Shown here: piece by piece, positions 14,686 to 28,465 of the stretch
How the letters are laid out: the number at the start of each line of letters is the position of its first letter
Position numbering within the stretch: the stretch's first letter is position 1
DNA from: Marisa cornuarietis
Taxonomy: Eukaryota > Mollusca > Gastropoda > Architaenioglossa > Ampullariidae
Reading direction: 5' to 3'
Assembly: GCA_004794655.1 (NCBI GenBank)
Contig: SMMW01000003.1
Span: 20,292,501-20,356,500, forward strand
DNA length: 64,000 bases
Program-made: the position numbers and the translations under genes
The notes under the pieces: model-generated
Databases searched by the model: none
What the model saw: only the letters and a program-made list of their open reading frames with translations
Told to the model about the DNA's origin: nothing

Positions 14686-15325
14686 CAGGGTGTTCCACTC
14701 GGGGCTGACACTTGGAAATTTCGAATAACTTGGGAACGCGTTAAAATAAAGGCGAGCTGTAAGAACCTGAACATACCTAATTGAATGCAAAACAAGTCCA
14801 CGTTACAAAAGGTGTTGAAAATCTCCCCCAACGTCCGAACACAAGCCAACGCAACGCTCTATACTTAATACAGATTTGACTCGGTATGGCTTATGACTGA
14901 TTTTCCCTTTTGGGGCGGCTCGTTGACAGGTAGACTTTGAGTACCCGCTTTCTTGAGCTAAGTGACGTATTGATTTTTTGGGGAAATTTTCTAAGGGGTC
15001 CTTAACGTCTTTCGTAGTCTCATCCGACATCCGAGGTCGTCCTCCAGAATGCGAATCCACCAGGCTTCCCGTCACCTCCAACTTTTTGGACAAGTTTTTG
15101 ATGGTGTTCTTGCTAGGCGGAGTTCTCCCTCCAAATTTCTTCCTATATTCTCTCTGACACTGTATTAGTGACCCGGTGATCCAGTAGTTCACAATGAACA
15201 CTGTCTGTCGCGCATCAATTCTGCATTAAACGAGGAATATTTAGAGTCTTGCTGCGTTATGTTACATGCACGTGTTGCACAGTAATTCACATTTTTAAAG
15301 GGTCAGCCCCGAGTGAGACACCCTG
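14686..15325 (-). mobile_element. Tc1/mariner-type element with partial transposase
   Basis: Terminal inverted repeats of about 24 bp (CAGGGTGTTCCACTCGGGGC at the left, its near reverse complement GCCCCGAGTGAGACACCCTG at the right) are bounded by TA on both sides (14684-14685 and 15326-15327), the mariner target duplication. The minus strand holds a 132-codon frame (15201-14803) with a helix-turn-helix region, YRKKFGGRTPPSKNTIKNLS, GSLVDSHSGGRPR and KSIRHLAQESGYSKS, resembling the N-terminal DNA-binding part of mariner-like transposases. The catalytic DDE/D domain is absent, so it is non-autonomous. Confidence 0.8.
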
Positions 15326-15329
15326 TACA

Positions 15330-17556
15330 TGTACGTGTATTACATAATTTACATGATGACCCGTCCGTGAAATGAAATAGATTATCTAAAATGTGCGGAT
15401 ATTGGAATGAGAAGCTATAATAATAATTATTATTATTACTATTAAGAATAACCTCTTATAATTATGAAGGACTATAAAACTGTGTGCAACAGTCCTTTGC
15501 AGTTCTTTTGTTACTCTCAACGTTTTTTTCAATAATTTTTTTTTTTTACCTTTTTGAAGATATTGATAAAGGTTTGAAAAAGTATCATGAATGAGAGCCA
15601 CCTGAAAATGGTTCTTTCGTCTCACATTTTTGTTCGCTCAAATACCTGGATTGATTCCCAGTCATGTTCACGTGTGTTGGTAAATCAGGCGAGGGAAAGG
15701 GAGATCGGGGTGAGGAAAAGGGCTATACGCACGTGCATAAGGGAAGAGGTAGAGGATGACTCACTGAAGATCGACGTGCCGGCTGCGTGGGAAAATGAAG
15801 AACGGCTACGCTAACATTATGGCTTTGTAACATCACCAAAAAATGTACTATACTAACGGGTAGAACGAACTGGGAATGACTTGCGTCTGAAAAAAAAAAT
15901 TAAATCAAAATGCTAAATTTATCTGTAGACAGTTATACACATAGTTGGTGACGCTGATATAATTATGAAAGCTATGATCAGTCCACTCGTGCAGCCTCGA
16001 TCTGAGCCAATACATGTAACACCTTTCTATTATCTCTTATTTGCTTTTCTTTGGGTTTTCCCCCCAGCTATCGTGCCCACTGGAAAGTTATGCAACAAAA
16101 GACGCGCGTTTTGTTTCACTGTGTATCCATGTCGCTCTTTCATTTCGTCTCCTACGTGAAATGGTGCAGAAACATTTGTTCCTGTAAAAACCCATGAAGA
16201 TATCAGCAAGATTGAAACAATATCCCTGACCATATCGATTTTATAATTCAACAACAACAAAATTAGCGTGTATCGGACGCAACTAGATCAATTGACAGAA
16301 TCAAAGAACATTGTTGCATCTTCCTGCGTTTTGGGTGTCCTTGGTCACCGTTTGATGTTGGACCGATTCAGGGAAGCTAGCAGGTACAAAAATCTTCAAC
16401 AATGCTGCCATGGTCAGGTCAGCGCGTATACCGTGTCAATGATCAAGGTTTATTATACCCGCCCTACCAATTAAGGGACCATGGCCGAAGCTTGACGAGT
16501 GGACCGTAAAGCAGTTGTAAGGCAAGGCAAATTTCGAGACAAGACCAAATCACTGGATGGGCACCTATATGTGTTTGGGACAGTGAGGAAGTTTCATGGG
16601 CTCGGCTTCAGGAAAGTTTTGCTGACAGTCATGATCAGCGCAGTTCTTCGATCGTTACCGCTTTCATTATTCATTGTTGTTATTGCTGACTATGGAAGGG
16701 AAAGTGCTTCAACCTCGAGGTGATTTCGCACTGATGCAAGCCACAATTCATCACCACCAATTTATAACCCCCAGGTGTATAGGGATCGAGGGGTTATAAT
16801 GTCCATCAACAGCAACAATGTTGACAGGCAGCCACGTTTCGACGCATCAGCGCCTTCGATATTTTCATACTTGTGAAGCAGCACGTAGCTCGAGCGAGCT
16901 TCGAACCGGCTCTTACTGGTGCGAGTGCACTACAGTAACAACGCCGTTGGCCACATATCTGCAAGCAGAGCCGGCGTTAGGAATATGCGCGGGGCTCCAC
17001 GGGGCCTTTAGCCGTAAGTGTAGTAGGCTATATACCAAAGGCGGAAGCTAAATTACAAATTAAAAAAAATATATTCGATGCTCACACTTTTGACACTAAT
17101 GTAGGCTTTTCAAACGGCAGTCAATAAACTATGCAAAATTGATACATAATAGTCCTACGCTGCGCATATTAACATTGCTCCAGATACTGCATACTGCAGT
17201 ATGAAAAGGGTTAATATGGGATTCTACCGCGGATTACTACAAACCTGTCGGCGACTGGGTCTACACTGCGATGACCTCATCGTTTCGTCAAACAAAACAA
17301 TTGCATTTTCTCACAGAAATTACTATATAACACAAAAATCTGTTCCCCGCAGAAATATGTTATAAAGCTATCAGTTTATCGACTTCTGCAACGTCATTAC
17401 TAAGTGTTAATGGTACTATATTACAGTGACGTTATGCGCAAGGATTTTATGACAGCGAGTAAAACCAAAGCGAGGTCATCATCATCCCACTCCACTTGCC
17501 AACCTCCAACGGCCTAAACGTGTCCACCGTCCAGCGTATTCTAACCTGCAATAGCC
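15330..17556. other. Intergenic region upstream of beta-tubulin
   Basis: No gene is recognised. A short open frame at 15587-15814 (75 aa, Arg/Glu-rich) has no visible homology. A 10-bp inverted repeat (TTATAACCCC at 16762-16771 with its complement at 16790-16799) could form a hairpin. Near 16885-16960 the minus strand has GGTTCGAAGCTC, a B-box-like string, suggesting a worn tRNA-derived SINE. The tubulin promoter must lie in the last few hundred bases, but no TATA box is convincing. Confidence 0.4.
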
Positions 17557-20315
<2,759 letters not shown>

Positions 20316-22400
20316 TCTGCAATACCATTGGACCAGTAACTTGGACATTGGAACAAAAATGCCTTTCAATATGCACACTCAAACATACATGCTCAAACAT
20401 GGCCAATCTCTAGCATGAACACCATTTTTGGTTCTTTACTCTTTTCAGCATTGTGTATTTTGAGGTGGCAAGGTGGCTTCATTTTTTTTTTTTGCTGCCT
20501 TTTATTACAGTATTTTTGTTTTATAATACAAGCTCGTACAAATCTATTCTCCCAACTGAAGACATAAAGAAATCAGTTCATCTAAAGGTTGTTTTTGTCT
20601 TTTTCTGCATGTTTAGTATGTAAGTGTTGTCAGTAATGTTTAATTATTACCATGAATACTGAAGCAAGAAATGTATTTTAGACTTGAGCCATGAGCTAAT
20701 ATATTTTTTCTTAATTCCGTATTTTGTAATTCAAGCAACTGCACTAAATCATAATTGCTGCATCAATGTTAATATGTGGACTGCTGCATTTCTAGCCAGT
20801 GCTCCTCTACACACACCCAACCCCCACATGCCTAGAGCAAGGTTAATAGGACTCCGATAATTCACAGCAACAATTTTTTAATAATTTAAATTATGGCAGT
20901 TAGTGTGTGCATCTTTCAAAGTAAAGAATATTAAGATCAGTTGAAACTTTGGCCAATTTCCAGAGAAAAATGATCTCTCCCTTGTCCTTGCATATAACAA
21001 AGAATCGACCAAAACATGTCCCACATGTTATACTTCAAAGGTGTGGGAATGTGGTCACTAAAGGCATGAGCAAGGTGTGATGAAAGGGGAGCAGTATGCT
21101 ATGACAAGCATGCCACTGACTGGGTTGGTGCTTTCCTACGCTGGGAACATTCTTGGCCGGCATCCGGTCACTGACAACAGGGGATGGGGTAGTGGCCACA
21201 AGGTGATTACTTTCAATTCAGTTAACAATCGTTGCAAACTGGGATATTTCACCAGCGGTAAGTGAACTGTTTTTATGAACATTTTTTAATTTTTGCTTCC
21301 CATTGAAAAGGTAAATAATATTTATACTGTGTGGAGGCAAGACTAAACAGACATTTAACATGATAGCTTATAAGTTACACGATGAGTGAGCAAAAAAATT
21401 GATAATTATACAAAGTATGTATGGCATGCATAAGCTTTGAGGCACAATAATATGTGACAAACATCTTTGTTAGGGGCACTTGGCATAAGACAAATGACAG
21501 GCAATGGTTGTAGCAATTATGATATTGATTTTTTTAATTATGAACAAAGTAAATACAAACATTAACTTCTACATACATACACAGGTTCACATATTAGACA
21601 ATGGTGGAGAAAGGGGCAGAGTTATATGAAATAGTAAAGTCACATCTGTTTCACTCAGCCAGTTCTCTAACTGTACATCATTAGTATGGCAATGATCTTT
21701 ATTATTATTATTATTATACTAAAATTGATTCACAGGTACAAAAGAGCTGCCATGAAAAGGTGTGCAAGAGCAAGAAAATTTACTAATTTATTTTGAGAAA
21801 ACCATAAATTTACTGGAAAGCCACTGACAGATCTTTGTGTTTTGCTGAATGAATGAGCATGAGCTGTCACATGATTGCATGAAATCTGTGACAGAATGAT
21901 CCAGCACACAATTCCAAAATTCTCATTGGTGGCATGTCAGTTTATTGTCAAACCCCCGATGTGACCATCATAAAATTTATTGTTGGTAGGTGGTAGAGTG
22001 GGGCAGTTTAAAAAATTACAACTTAGTAATTACATTAAAACTAAATTTATTGCCCATACATCTTAATCAAGTCTTCACAGTAATAATCTGTGAGAGTGAT
22101 GTCAATCTCCCCCTCTTTTGCAGATTTCAGCTAATCAAAATTTGCTGCTGTTTTTGCATATTAGGCAGCAGCTATAAATATGCCTGATCATGCAATCACG
22201 GACCTTCATCTAGATGAAGGTCCATGATGCAATTACATTTCATCATACCAGGCATATGCAGTTTAGTTACACCTTACCCTTTAGAGACAGGTTTATAAGG
22301 TTTTATTTGGGGTTTTCTCATTTTTGTCCACTGTCACTCTGACTAAATCTACATGTTCTCTTGTGGTAATCCCCACTATGTTAACTTGGAATTCATTATC
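20316..22400. other. Beta-tubulin 3' UTR and intergenic DNA
   Basis: No exon was found. The tubulin 3' UTR begins here; I see no textbook AATAAA in the first few hundred bases. An (ATT)n tract lies near 21700-21716, and a large palindrome lies at 22174-22260 (listed separately). Confidence 0.4.
22174..22260. repeat. Inverted repeat with a perfect 24-bp palindromic core
   Basis: Positions 22200-22223 are a perfect palindrome centred on TCTAGA, with arms GGACCTTCATC. Outside it, weaker arms ATATGCCTG (about 22178) and CAGGCATAT (22249-22257) extend the fold to about 85 bp. The half-site CACGGACCTTCAT recurs at 25982-25994. This may be a small fold-back transposon; no gene explains it. Confidence 0.55.
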
Positions 22401-22404
22401 TTTA

Positions 22405-22680
22405 CTATCAATAATAATAATAATAGTGAAGATTTTTATAGCGCATATTCACACTCATAGAGAGCATGCTCTTAGCGCTTAAAACGAGGAAGAGACGTGG
22501 ACTAAGTAGACACAGAACAAAGGGGACGAAAGAAAACGACAGTACTGACGAAACAGAAAACAAAAGGCATCAAGTAACAGGAACAGAAAAATATAGTGAT
22601 TCAGCGAGAAAGATGGGTAAAGTAGCAAGAGGGAAGGGGGCGGGGTTAAGAAGGACGAGCATTGACGAGCTATCACTACT
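22405..22680 (-). repeat. LINE 3' tail ending in (ATT)n, copy 2
   Basis: This is the reverse complement of the 12300-12575 and 32525-32795 copies: an AAT-rich tract, AGTGAAGATTTTTATAGCGC, AAGCGCT-type strings, CGTGGACTAAGTAGA and AAGATGGGTAAAGTAGCAAG. A different LINE tail (about 22700-22830, with GCGCAATGGGCATTCTTCTG) follows on the plus strand and is matched at about 54740-54860. Confidence 0.7.
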
Positions 22681-23199
22681 CAACCAATTAGCACCATGTA
22701 ATTCTATCTTTATTATTTTTTACTTTCCTGTTGTTTTATTTTTTCTTCTCTTCTGTTTTTTTGCTGCGCAATGGGCATTCTTCTGAATGGATACCTGTGG
22801 ATTATAAATGGACATCATCATCAACTCAATGTTATCCTTTTTCAATTTCGCTCATTGCCAGATCTACAGACACAGTACACATTTCCTTTTTCTCACTCAC
22901 ATTCTTTGTGACAGCACTGACGGAAGAACGGGATTTCATTACAGCATCTCTCCACTTTGTGTCATCTCTGTAAACTCTTGTGACGACTATGCTAGCTGTG
23001 CAGACTAAAGACTCACAATACAAATTTTCGGTTTTGAAATATCTAACGATGAGTCGACTTCGTATATGGATCAATGCCACATATATTAGCGCGATTTTCT
23101 CTACAATTAAATCTGCTTTAAAACGATACCGTTTAAACAACTAGATTAATTGTTTTTCTGGTGGTGCTCCTTGTTATTGGTCTGCCAGGACTCACGATA

Positions 23200-23415
23200 G
23201 AAGTTGGGACGCCTGTGGCTGTTATTGAGTTCTTCTTCGTGTTTTGTGTTTGTTTTTATTCATGATCGGTACTCGATCTTCTTCTTTCGTAGTTCATATG
23301 GTTATTTTCCTGTCCCTCGTATGTTGCCCATGTCTCGTTATTGTTTTTTTAGCGCTATGAGCATGCTCCTTAGAAGTATGAGTATGCGTTTTACAAATTT
23401 TGCATTTATTACCGA
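23200..23415 (+). repeat. Diverged LINE 3' tail
   Basis: It contains AGCGCTATGAGCATGCTCCT and ATGAGTATGCG followed by an AT-rich end. The layout is the same as in the (ATT)n-tailed LINE copies at 12.3, 22.4 and 32.5 kb, but clearly diverged. Confidence 0.45.
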
Positions 23416-24779
23416 AGGATATTTCAAAATGACGCCCGATCTTAACATACGGGTCTCCAACAGGGGATTCCCCTCGAGTGAACGCCCTCTATCGCTGCAT
23501 CTTGGCCATCAGTGGGAGGTTGCTAAATGCTAAGCTCTGTACATTGATGCAGCACTTATCTGTTTTCTTGAGGAAGTCACCAAAAGTTGATGCTGGTTCG
23601 TTTTACTTATCAGCAACTCTTCATGAAAGAATCCCTATACATGTATTTACAACTCCCCACCTTCCGTTTACTTTGGCTAAAGTTTGAATGCGTTTGTGCA
23701 CTGTATATATACTGCTTAGGGCCGCCGAGAACACAACACGGGCTTGGGGTAGACGACCTCGATCTCCGGGCCCCTTGTAATTGCAATCGTAAATTGTTTT
23801 CCCAGTATATAATAATATGCTTACAATTACAGTTACAGCTATTTGTCAGATCGTACAGCCGCTGCTTAGTTGCTGACACGGAGTGAAAAAGCAACCAAGC
23901 AGTCAACCAATCAGTCTGTAGATTGATGTTCAGGCAACGAGGTTTGTTCACCAGCTCTTTTCGAGAACTGATTGAGTCAGCTCGCTGGCTGACCACACCA
24001 CTAAAAAGAAACTAAACTTTGAAACTACTTTTCATCCAGGCAGCATATATATATAGTTTCTCAGCAGACCACACAATCCTACATGTGCCAAAAGTTTGCA
24101 CCAAAATGTTTGGCAAACGATTTTGTATGCTAGACCGAGATCAGGACAACTCTCTGCTGTTCTCATTTCGAACTACCCATCCTGTTCCATGTTTCAAAAG
24201 GACATCAGAGACCTTTTACAGTAACTTATTCTCGCTGAAGTCCTGTGCTGTCTGTGGCTGAAATATGTGTACTAGGGCCGGCTGCTATGCCGTGATAATA
24301 ATAAAGTGATTTTATACAACGCTTTACCCCACCATCAAAGGCTAACTCAAAGCGCTTTACAAAGAAAAAAGATAAACACACAGAAAAATTATTAATAATG
24401 GTCTCGAAGCAAAGAATTCATTCCGTTCTCAGAAGAAAGTGAATGCCATCAGCATAGATACAGTCACCACAGTTCAGTACTACTACTAAAATATCCATTT
24501 CTAGCCTTCTTCTTTGACGGTCATTTTGACTTGCAGCTGTGGTTTTGTATCTGTAGTAGTATCAGTAATAATAGTATGGTGGTGGTGGTGGTGGAATCAA
24601 CAACATATATACTTGTCCCATCAGCACATAGTGGCAGTGAAGAAAGTGAAAGAAGCAAGAGGCAGTATTGCAGACAAGAGGTCACAATCAAAAGATGAGA
24701 AAAATGTTGCGAGGAGAATGGACCGTAGAGTAGAAAGCGTTAAGTGTCTTTTTTCAGAATATCATGAAAGAAACCCATT

Positions 24780-25300
24780 TACGACCATCACACCGCCATT
24801 TCCATCAGGAGGCCCTTGACCAGCCTGCAATTTGCAGACGACATCAATTTGATGGCAGGCACAAACAATTACGTACCAGCAAACTGACAGTGCGAATCCG
24901 TATGGAATGGAGACTATAGTATACTGACAAAAGCAAAGCAAATATATCTATATCAACAGAATACAGCTGAAGGAGGTGAACAGCTTCTAGTACTTATATA
25001 GGTAGCCAACCTTTCCAAAGATGGCAGTTCCACGACAGACATCCGCATGAGGATCGCAACAAAGATAGCAGCAATGGCCAGGAAGGATATGAATACCATT
25101 AGGTTTGCTACAAAGCACTGACTATAACAGTTTTTCTTATAGTTTTCATCCTGCTATACACATGTGAGACGTGAACCTTGCTTGCCGATAAGTAAAGGAG
25201 ATTCCAGGCATTCGAGACCAACTATAAGAAAACTATAAGCTGCTCCGAATCTCCTACATGGTTTGGTTTGGCTGCTTTGGCGGGAAGTGCTTCGATCACC
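24780..25300 (+). mobile_element. Decayed LINE reverse transcriptase fragment
   Basis: Broken frames read LQFADDINLMAGTNN (the YADD-type catalytic box as FADD), then NLSKDGSSTTDIRMRIATKIAAMARKD, then a YTHVR/ETW-like region, in the order seen in RTE-like RT C-termini. Stops and frameshifts make it inactive. Confidence 0.7.
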
Positions 25301-25404
25301 TAAAGGTGATTTTGCACTATAAGTGGAAAGTTAAGGGAAGGGAGAAGGAGACGGAAGGCCTGCGAACAGGTGTCTCATATACATAGTGTCCCGAGACAAT
25401 ATCT

Positions 25405-25613
25405 CAACCTATGGGAGGAGGGGGAAGGGAATAGGTATCTTACGCCGATCCAGCAACTATAAGGCTATATCAAGGCAAGGAAGCCAGCCCTGTAAACAGA
25501 TGCCACATGCAGAGAAAGAACAGCGCGCGTGCCCGAGACGAGAGCTGAACCTAGGACAGCCAACCCTCACTGTAATGGTGACAGGAGTCATAATCGTTGC
25601 GCCACCGGACCAC
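25405..25613 (-). repeat. tRNA-derived SINE, copy 2
   Basis: On the minus strand, a GTGGCGCAACGATTATGACT A-box-like start is followed by a B-box-like GGTTCAGCTC and the same body as at 7486-7680. Mutations in both boxes suggest it is old. Confidence 0.6.
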
Positions 25614-25623
25614 TTTCAACATA

Positions 25624-25712
25624 GGGACACTGTTTGTGACACCACAGGGGACACTGTTTGTGACACCACAGGGGACACTGTGACACCTTAGTGGACATTG
25701 TATGTGACACCT
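25624..25712. repeat. 24-bp tandem repeat
   Basis: GGGACACTGTTTGTGACACC units recur with a 24-bp period at 25624, 25648 and 25672, then continue in degenerate form to about 25712. It directly adjoins the SINE at 25405-25613. Confidence 0.75.
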
Positions 25713-25719
25713 GTTCCAG

Positions 25720-27859
25720 AGCACGCCCGCTTCCCACGTAGGACACCATGAACCCCTTTTGGCAACAGTGAAGCGGTTCAAGCTGGTCTGCTGGTTTGAC
25801 CAAAGAGCTCTTTGGTTTGAGCAAGTACAGTACACGACAAAGACCATTCGTGCTAAGACCGTCCTACCACGTGATCCTACTCTTCTGCGTGATACTGCAG
25901 AGTAGACTCCATTAGGTAAGGATGTGATGGCAGCCCTAGAAGACAAACATTCTTAAGAGAAAGCAAAGACGCTATTGGCACCACGGACCTTCATTACCGT
26001 GATAGGCACGATACTTTGTTAATAAGATATAACACCATCATATATAAAATCCCGTATATATATATATCTACTGATGTCATCAGTGTACCAACGGCAAAGT
26101 TTAAAATGGAAAATATCTTGTATATGAGAGAAAACACGTTTTAAGTGAGTCAGAATACGTGATCTTCGGATAAAAATGTAGATATCTTCCTTTCCGGAGA
26201 TGGACTGTGGGAAATTATACTTCTGTTTGTGGGAACTGCCACAAGCTAAAAATAACCACATCTGGCGCCATCTTGCACTTCCTCGCTGAGAGAGAAGGGA
26301 AGTAACTGCACAATGTCAACATAGCTCTGGAACATACGTCGTTAGGAAGCTAAGGTACTCGATCAAGGTAGGTGATAAGCCACTTATACAAATTGTAACG
26401 TTTCTGTTTCAAATATCAGTATATAGAAACCGTGGTGCATTATTGGCACAACGCCGATGAGAATTGTTAAACATAAGCATGTGATTCGACCTAGCATTCT
26501 ACACCTATAGTACCATGCATCACAGCATAGATACCCGTGCGATTTAGTACAACTACAAAACAAAAGTACTCGTGACTATTACATTTGCACCTTTCCGCGG
26601 TCACAATTTTGCGATCAGTTTATGGGGGAATATAGAAAGAACTCTTTGAACAATGATAATAAAAGCTATATATGTAGATTAATAAGAATTCCCTTATCAT
26701 ACGTATGAGTCATCGGTCTTGGTATATCGATTCTTAGTATAGTGATTCAAATACTGATTAATAGTAACAGTATAAAAACTCTTCGAATAAGCGAAATTAT
26801 TTCAAAGAATATTTGCGAGTAATTATTACAGTAATCGAAAAAACACTGATCTTTAAAGCTTTTTACTGTAACTTTTTATTGAGTACTTATCATTTCTGTA
26901 GATTGACCTATAGTACATGGAGTTTTTTTTTATTTACATTTCTCTTTTATTCGGGAAGTAATTATTTACTTTAAATCCACAGAAGAATGAACATGCATTG
27001 ACAAAAGGATTAGATTTTGTATTATTTAGAGAATAAAAAATATTTGGAATAAGAATTAAGACATTTGGGACTTCAGCTTACTGAGATGATCAGTCTCATA
27101 GATGTAATAGTAGTACCATGTTAGCTGTATGAAATTGAGACCTAAAATATCGCATCAGTCTGTTTCATTGCTTCTGTTATTGTTCTATTCACACAGCACT
27201 CTGATGCATCTGTAGTCATAAAATCTTTGTGATTTAAAAGCTTTATTGATTTTAAAGACATTTTCAGTTCTATCTTTAAAATCCCATATCCACATGGATG
27301 ATTGTATGCACAGATGCATACAAATTATTTTTCAATGACTCTCACGCATATTTACTTTCTCTTCTCTTTTAGGATTGCAGAAAAATAGTGTTTTGATTAT
27401 TATAAGAATATTTAAAAAAAAAGCAGATATCAACCAGATAATGTTAGCCCTTCTGTTCCAAGAATCAGGACATAAAAATTAGAAGTCTTTTTGGTAATTT
27501 TTGGTACTATGTTTGTAAAATTATAAATCATCTATGTGTGTCTGTGTGTATATATATATATATACATGAATTTGGTCCTGTGAAACTAAAAACGAAGAGC
27601 CAAAGATCTCTATTTCTGCACTCATTGTACCCTTAGTGGTTCTGTCTGTATTGGGTGGGAAGTAAGCAAACATTAATGGAAGAGGCATACAGCTAGAGGA
27701 AGATACAGACTTAATAATAAAAATCATCCTTCTTAACATATAATCCCAGAATGTGTCCAGGTTTCTCTATAATTTACAGACTAAGCATAATTAACAGAGA
27801 TATAGAAATTGATTTTTTGTTTTAATGTTCTGACAACACTCTCTCTCTCTGTGGCTCTC

Positions 27860-27928
<69 letters not shown>

Positions 27929-28456
27929 GTGTGCATATTCCTAAATGCTGTGTTTTAAAGTGTATTTATATTTATGTGTTGAGTTCTTGGTACATGTGTT
28001 TATAGAAGTCAAGTATAATTGTTCTTGTCTATAATTAGATTATATTTACAGTAGTTTTAAGATGTTGTGTAGTTACTTTGACACCTTTCACACCCTTGCT
28101 GGAGCTATGCTTTTGAAGCAATAAAGAATCAGTTTCTTATGTCTATATCATACACATCTTTACCATGGACAGCTTCACCCATTTATGCTTCACCTTTCAT
28201 TATTGGAGCAACATTTTTTTCTCTTCAGATTCTTGTTCCTTGAATACCTGTAGGTCGCACATATGAATTTTATGCACAAATTAAAAACATTCAACCTCGG
28301 GCATAAATGGATTAAGACTGCAGTGGGAATGGAGTTGTTGCAAGAAGTATTTCAGTTTCCTACTGGTAATCTACTTGCTGCTTAGAGTAATAAACAATAT
28401 GAGGATCTATAAATGAAAAAGTCCACCTCTTTAGTGAGTTGTCATTTTCTCTGCCA
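25720..28456. other. Intergenic region upstream of the HOIP coding start
   Basis: AT-rich sequence without a recognised gene. It contains a (CA)n microsatellite (27863-27920) and must hold the HOIP promoter and at least one noncoding exon, because the first coding exon begins at a splice acceptor. Confidence 0.45.
27863..27920. repeat. (CA)n microsatellite
   Basis: An uninterrupted run of about 29 CA units, preceded by a short CT run at about 27839-27850. Confidence 0.95.
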
Positions 28457-28465
28457 GGCTTTGAT

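Noticed and set aside
15587..15814. 75-aa plus-strand frame rich in Arg and Glu
   Set aside because: No recognisable similarity, no splice context and no promoter; not listed as a gene.
16885..16960. Possible tRNA gene on the minus strand
   Set aside because: Only a B-box-like string is convincing; a cloverleaf could not be drawn. It is more likely a worn SINE.
23610..23996. 128-codon minus-strand open frame
   Set aside because: No domain, no codon bias and no homologous motif are visible; probably chance.
25624..25712. CRISPR-like direct repeats
   Set aside because: Units are contiguous with no spacers and the context is a eukaryotic genome; this is an ordinary tandem repeat.
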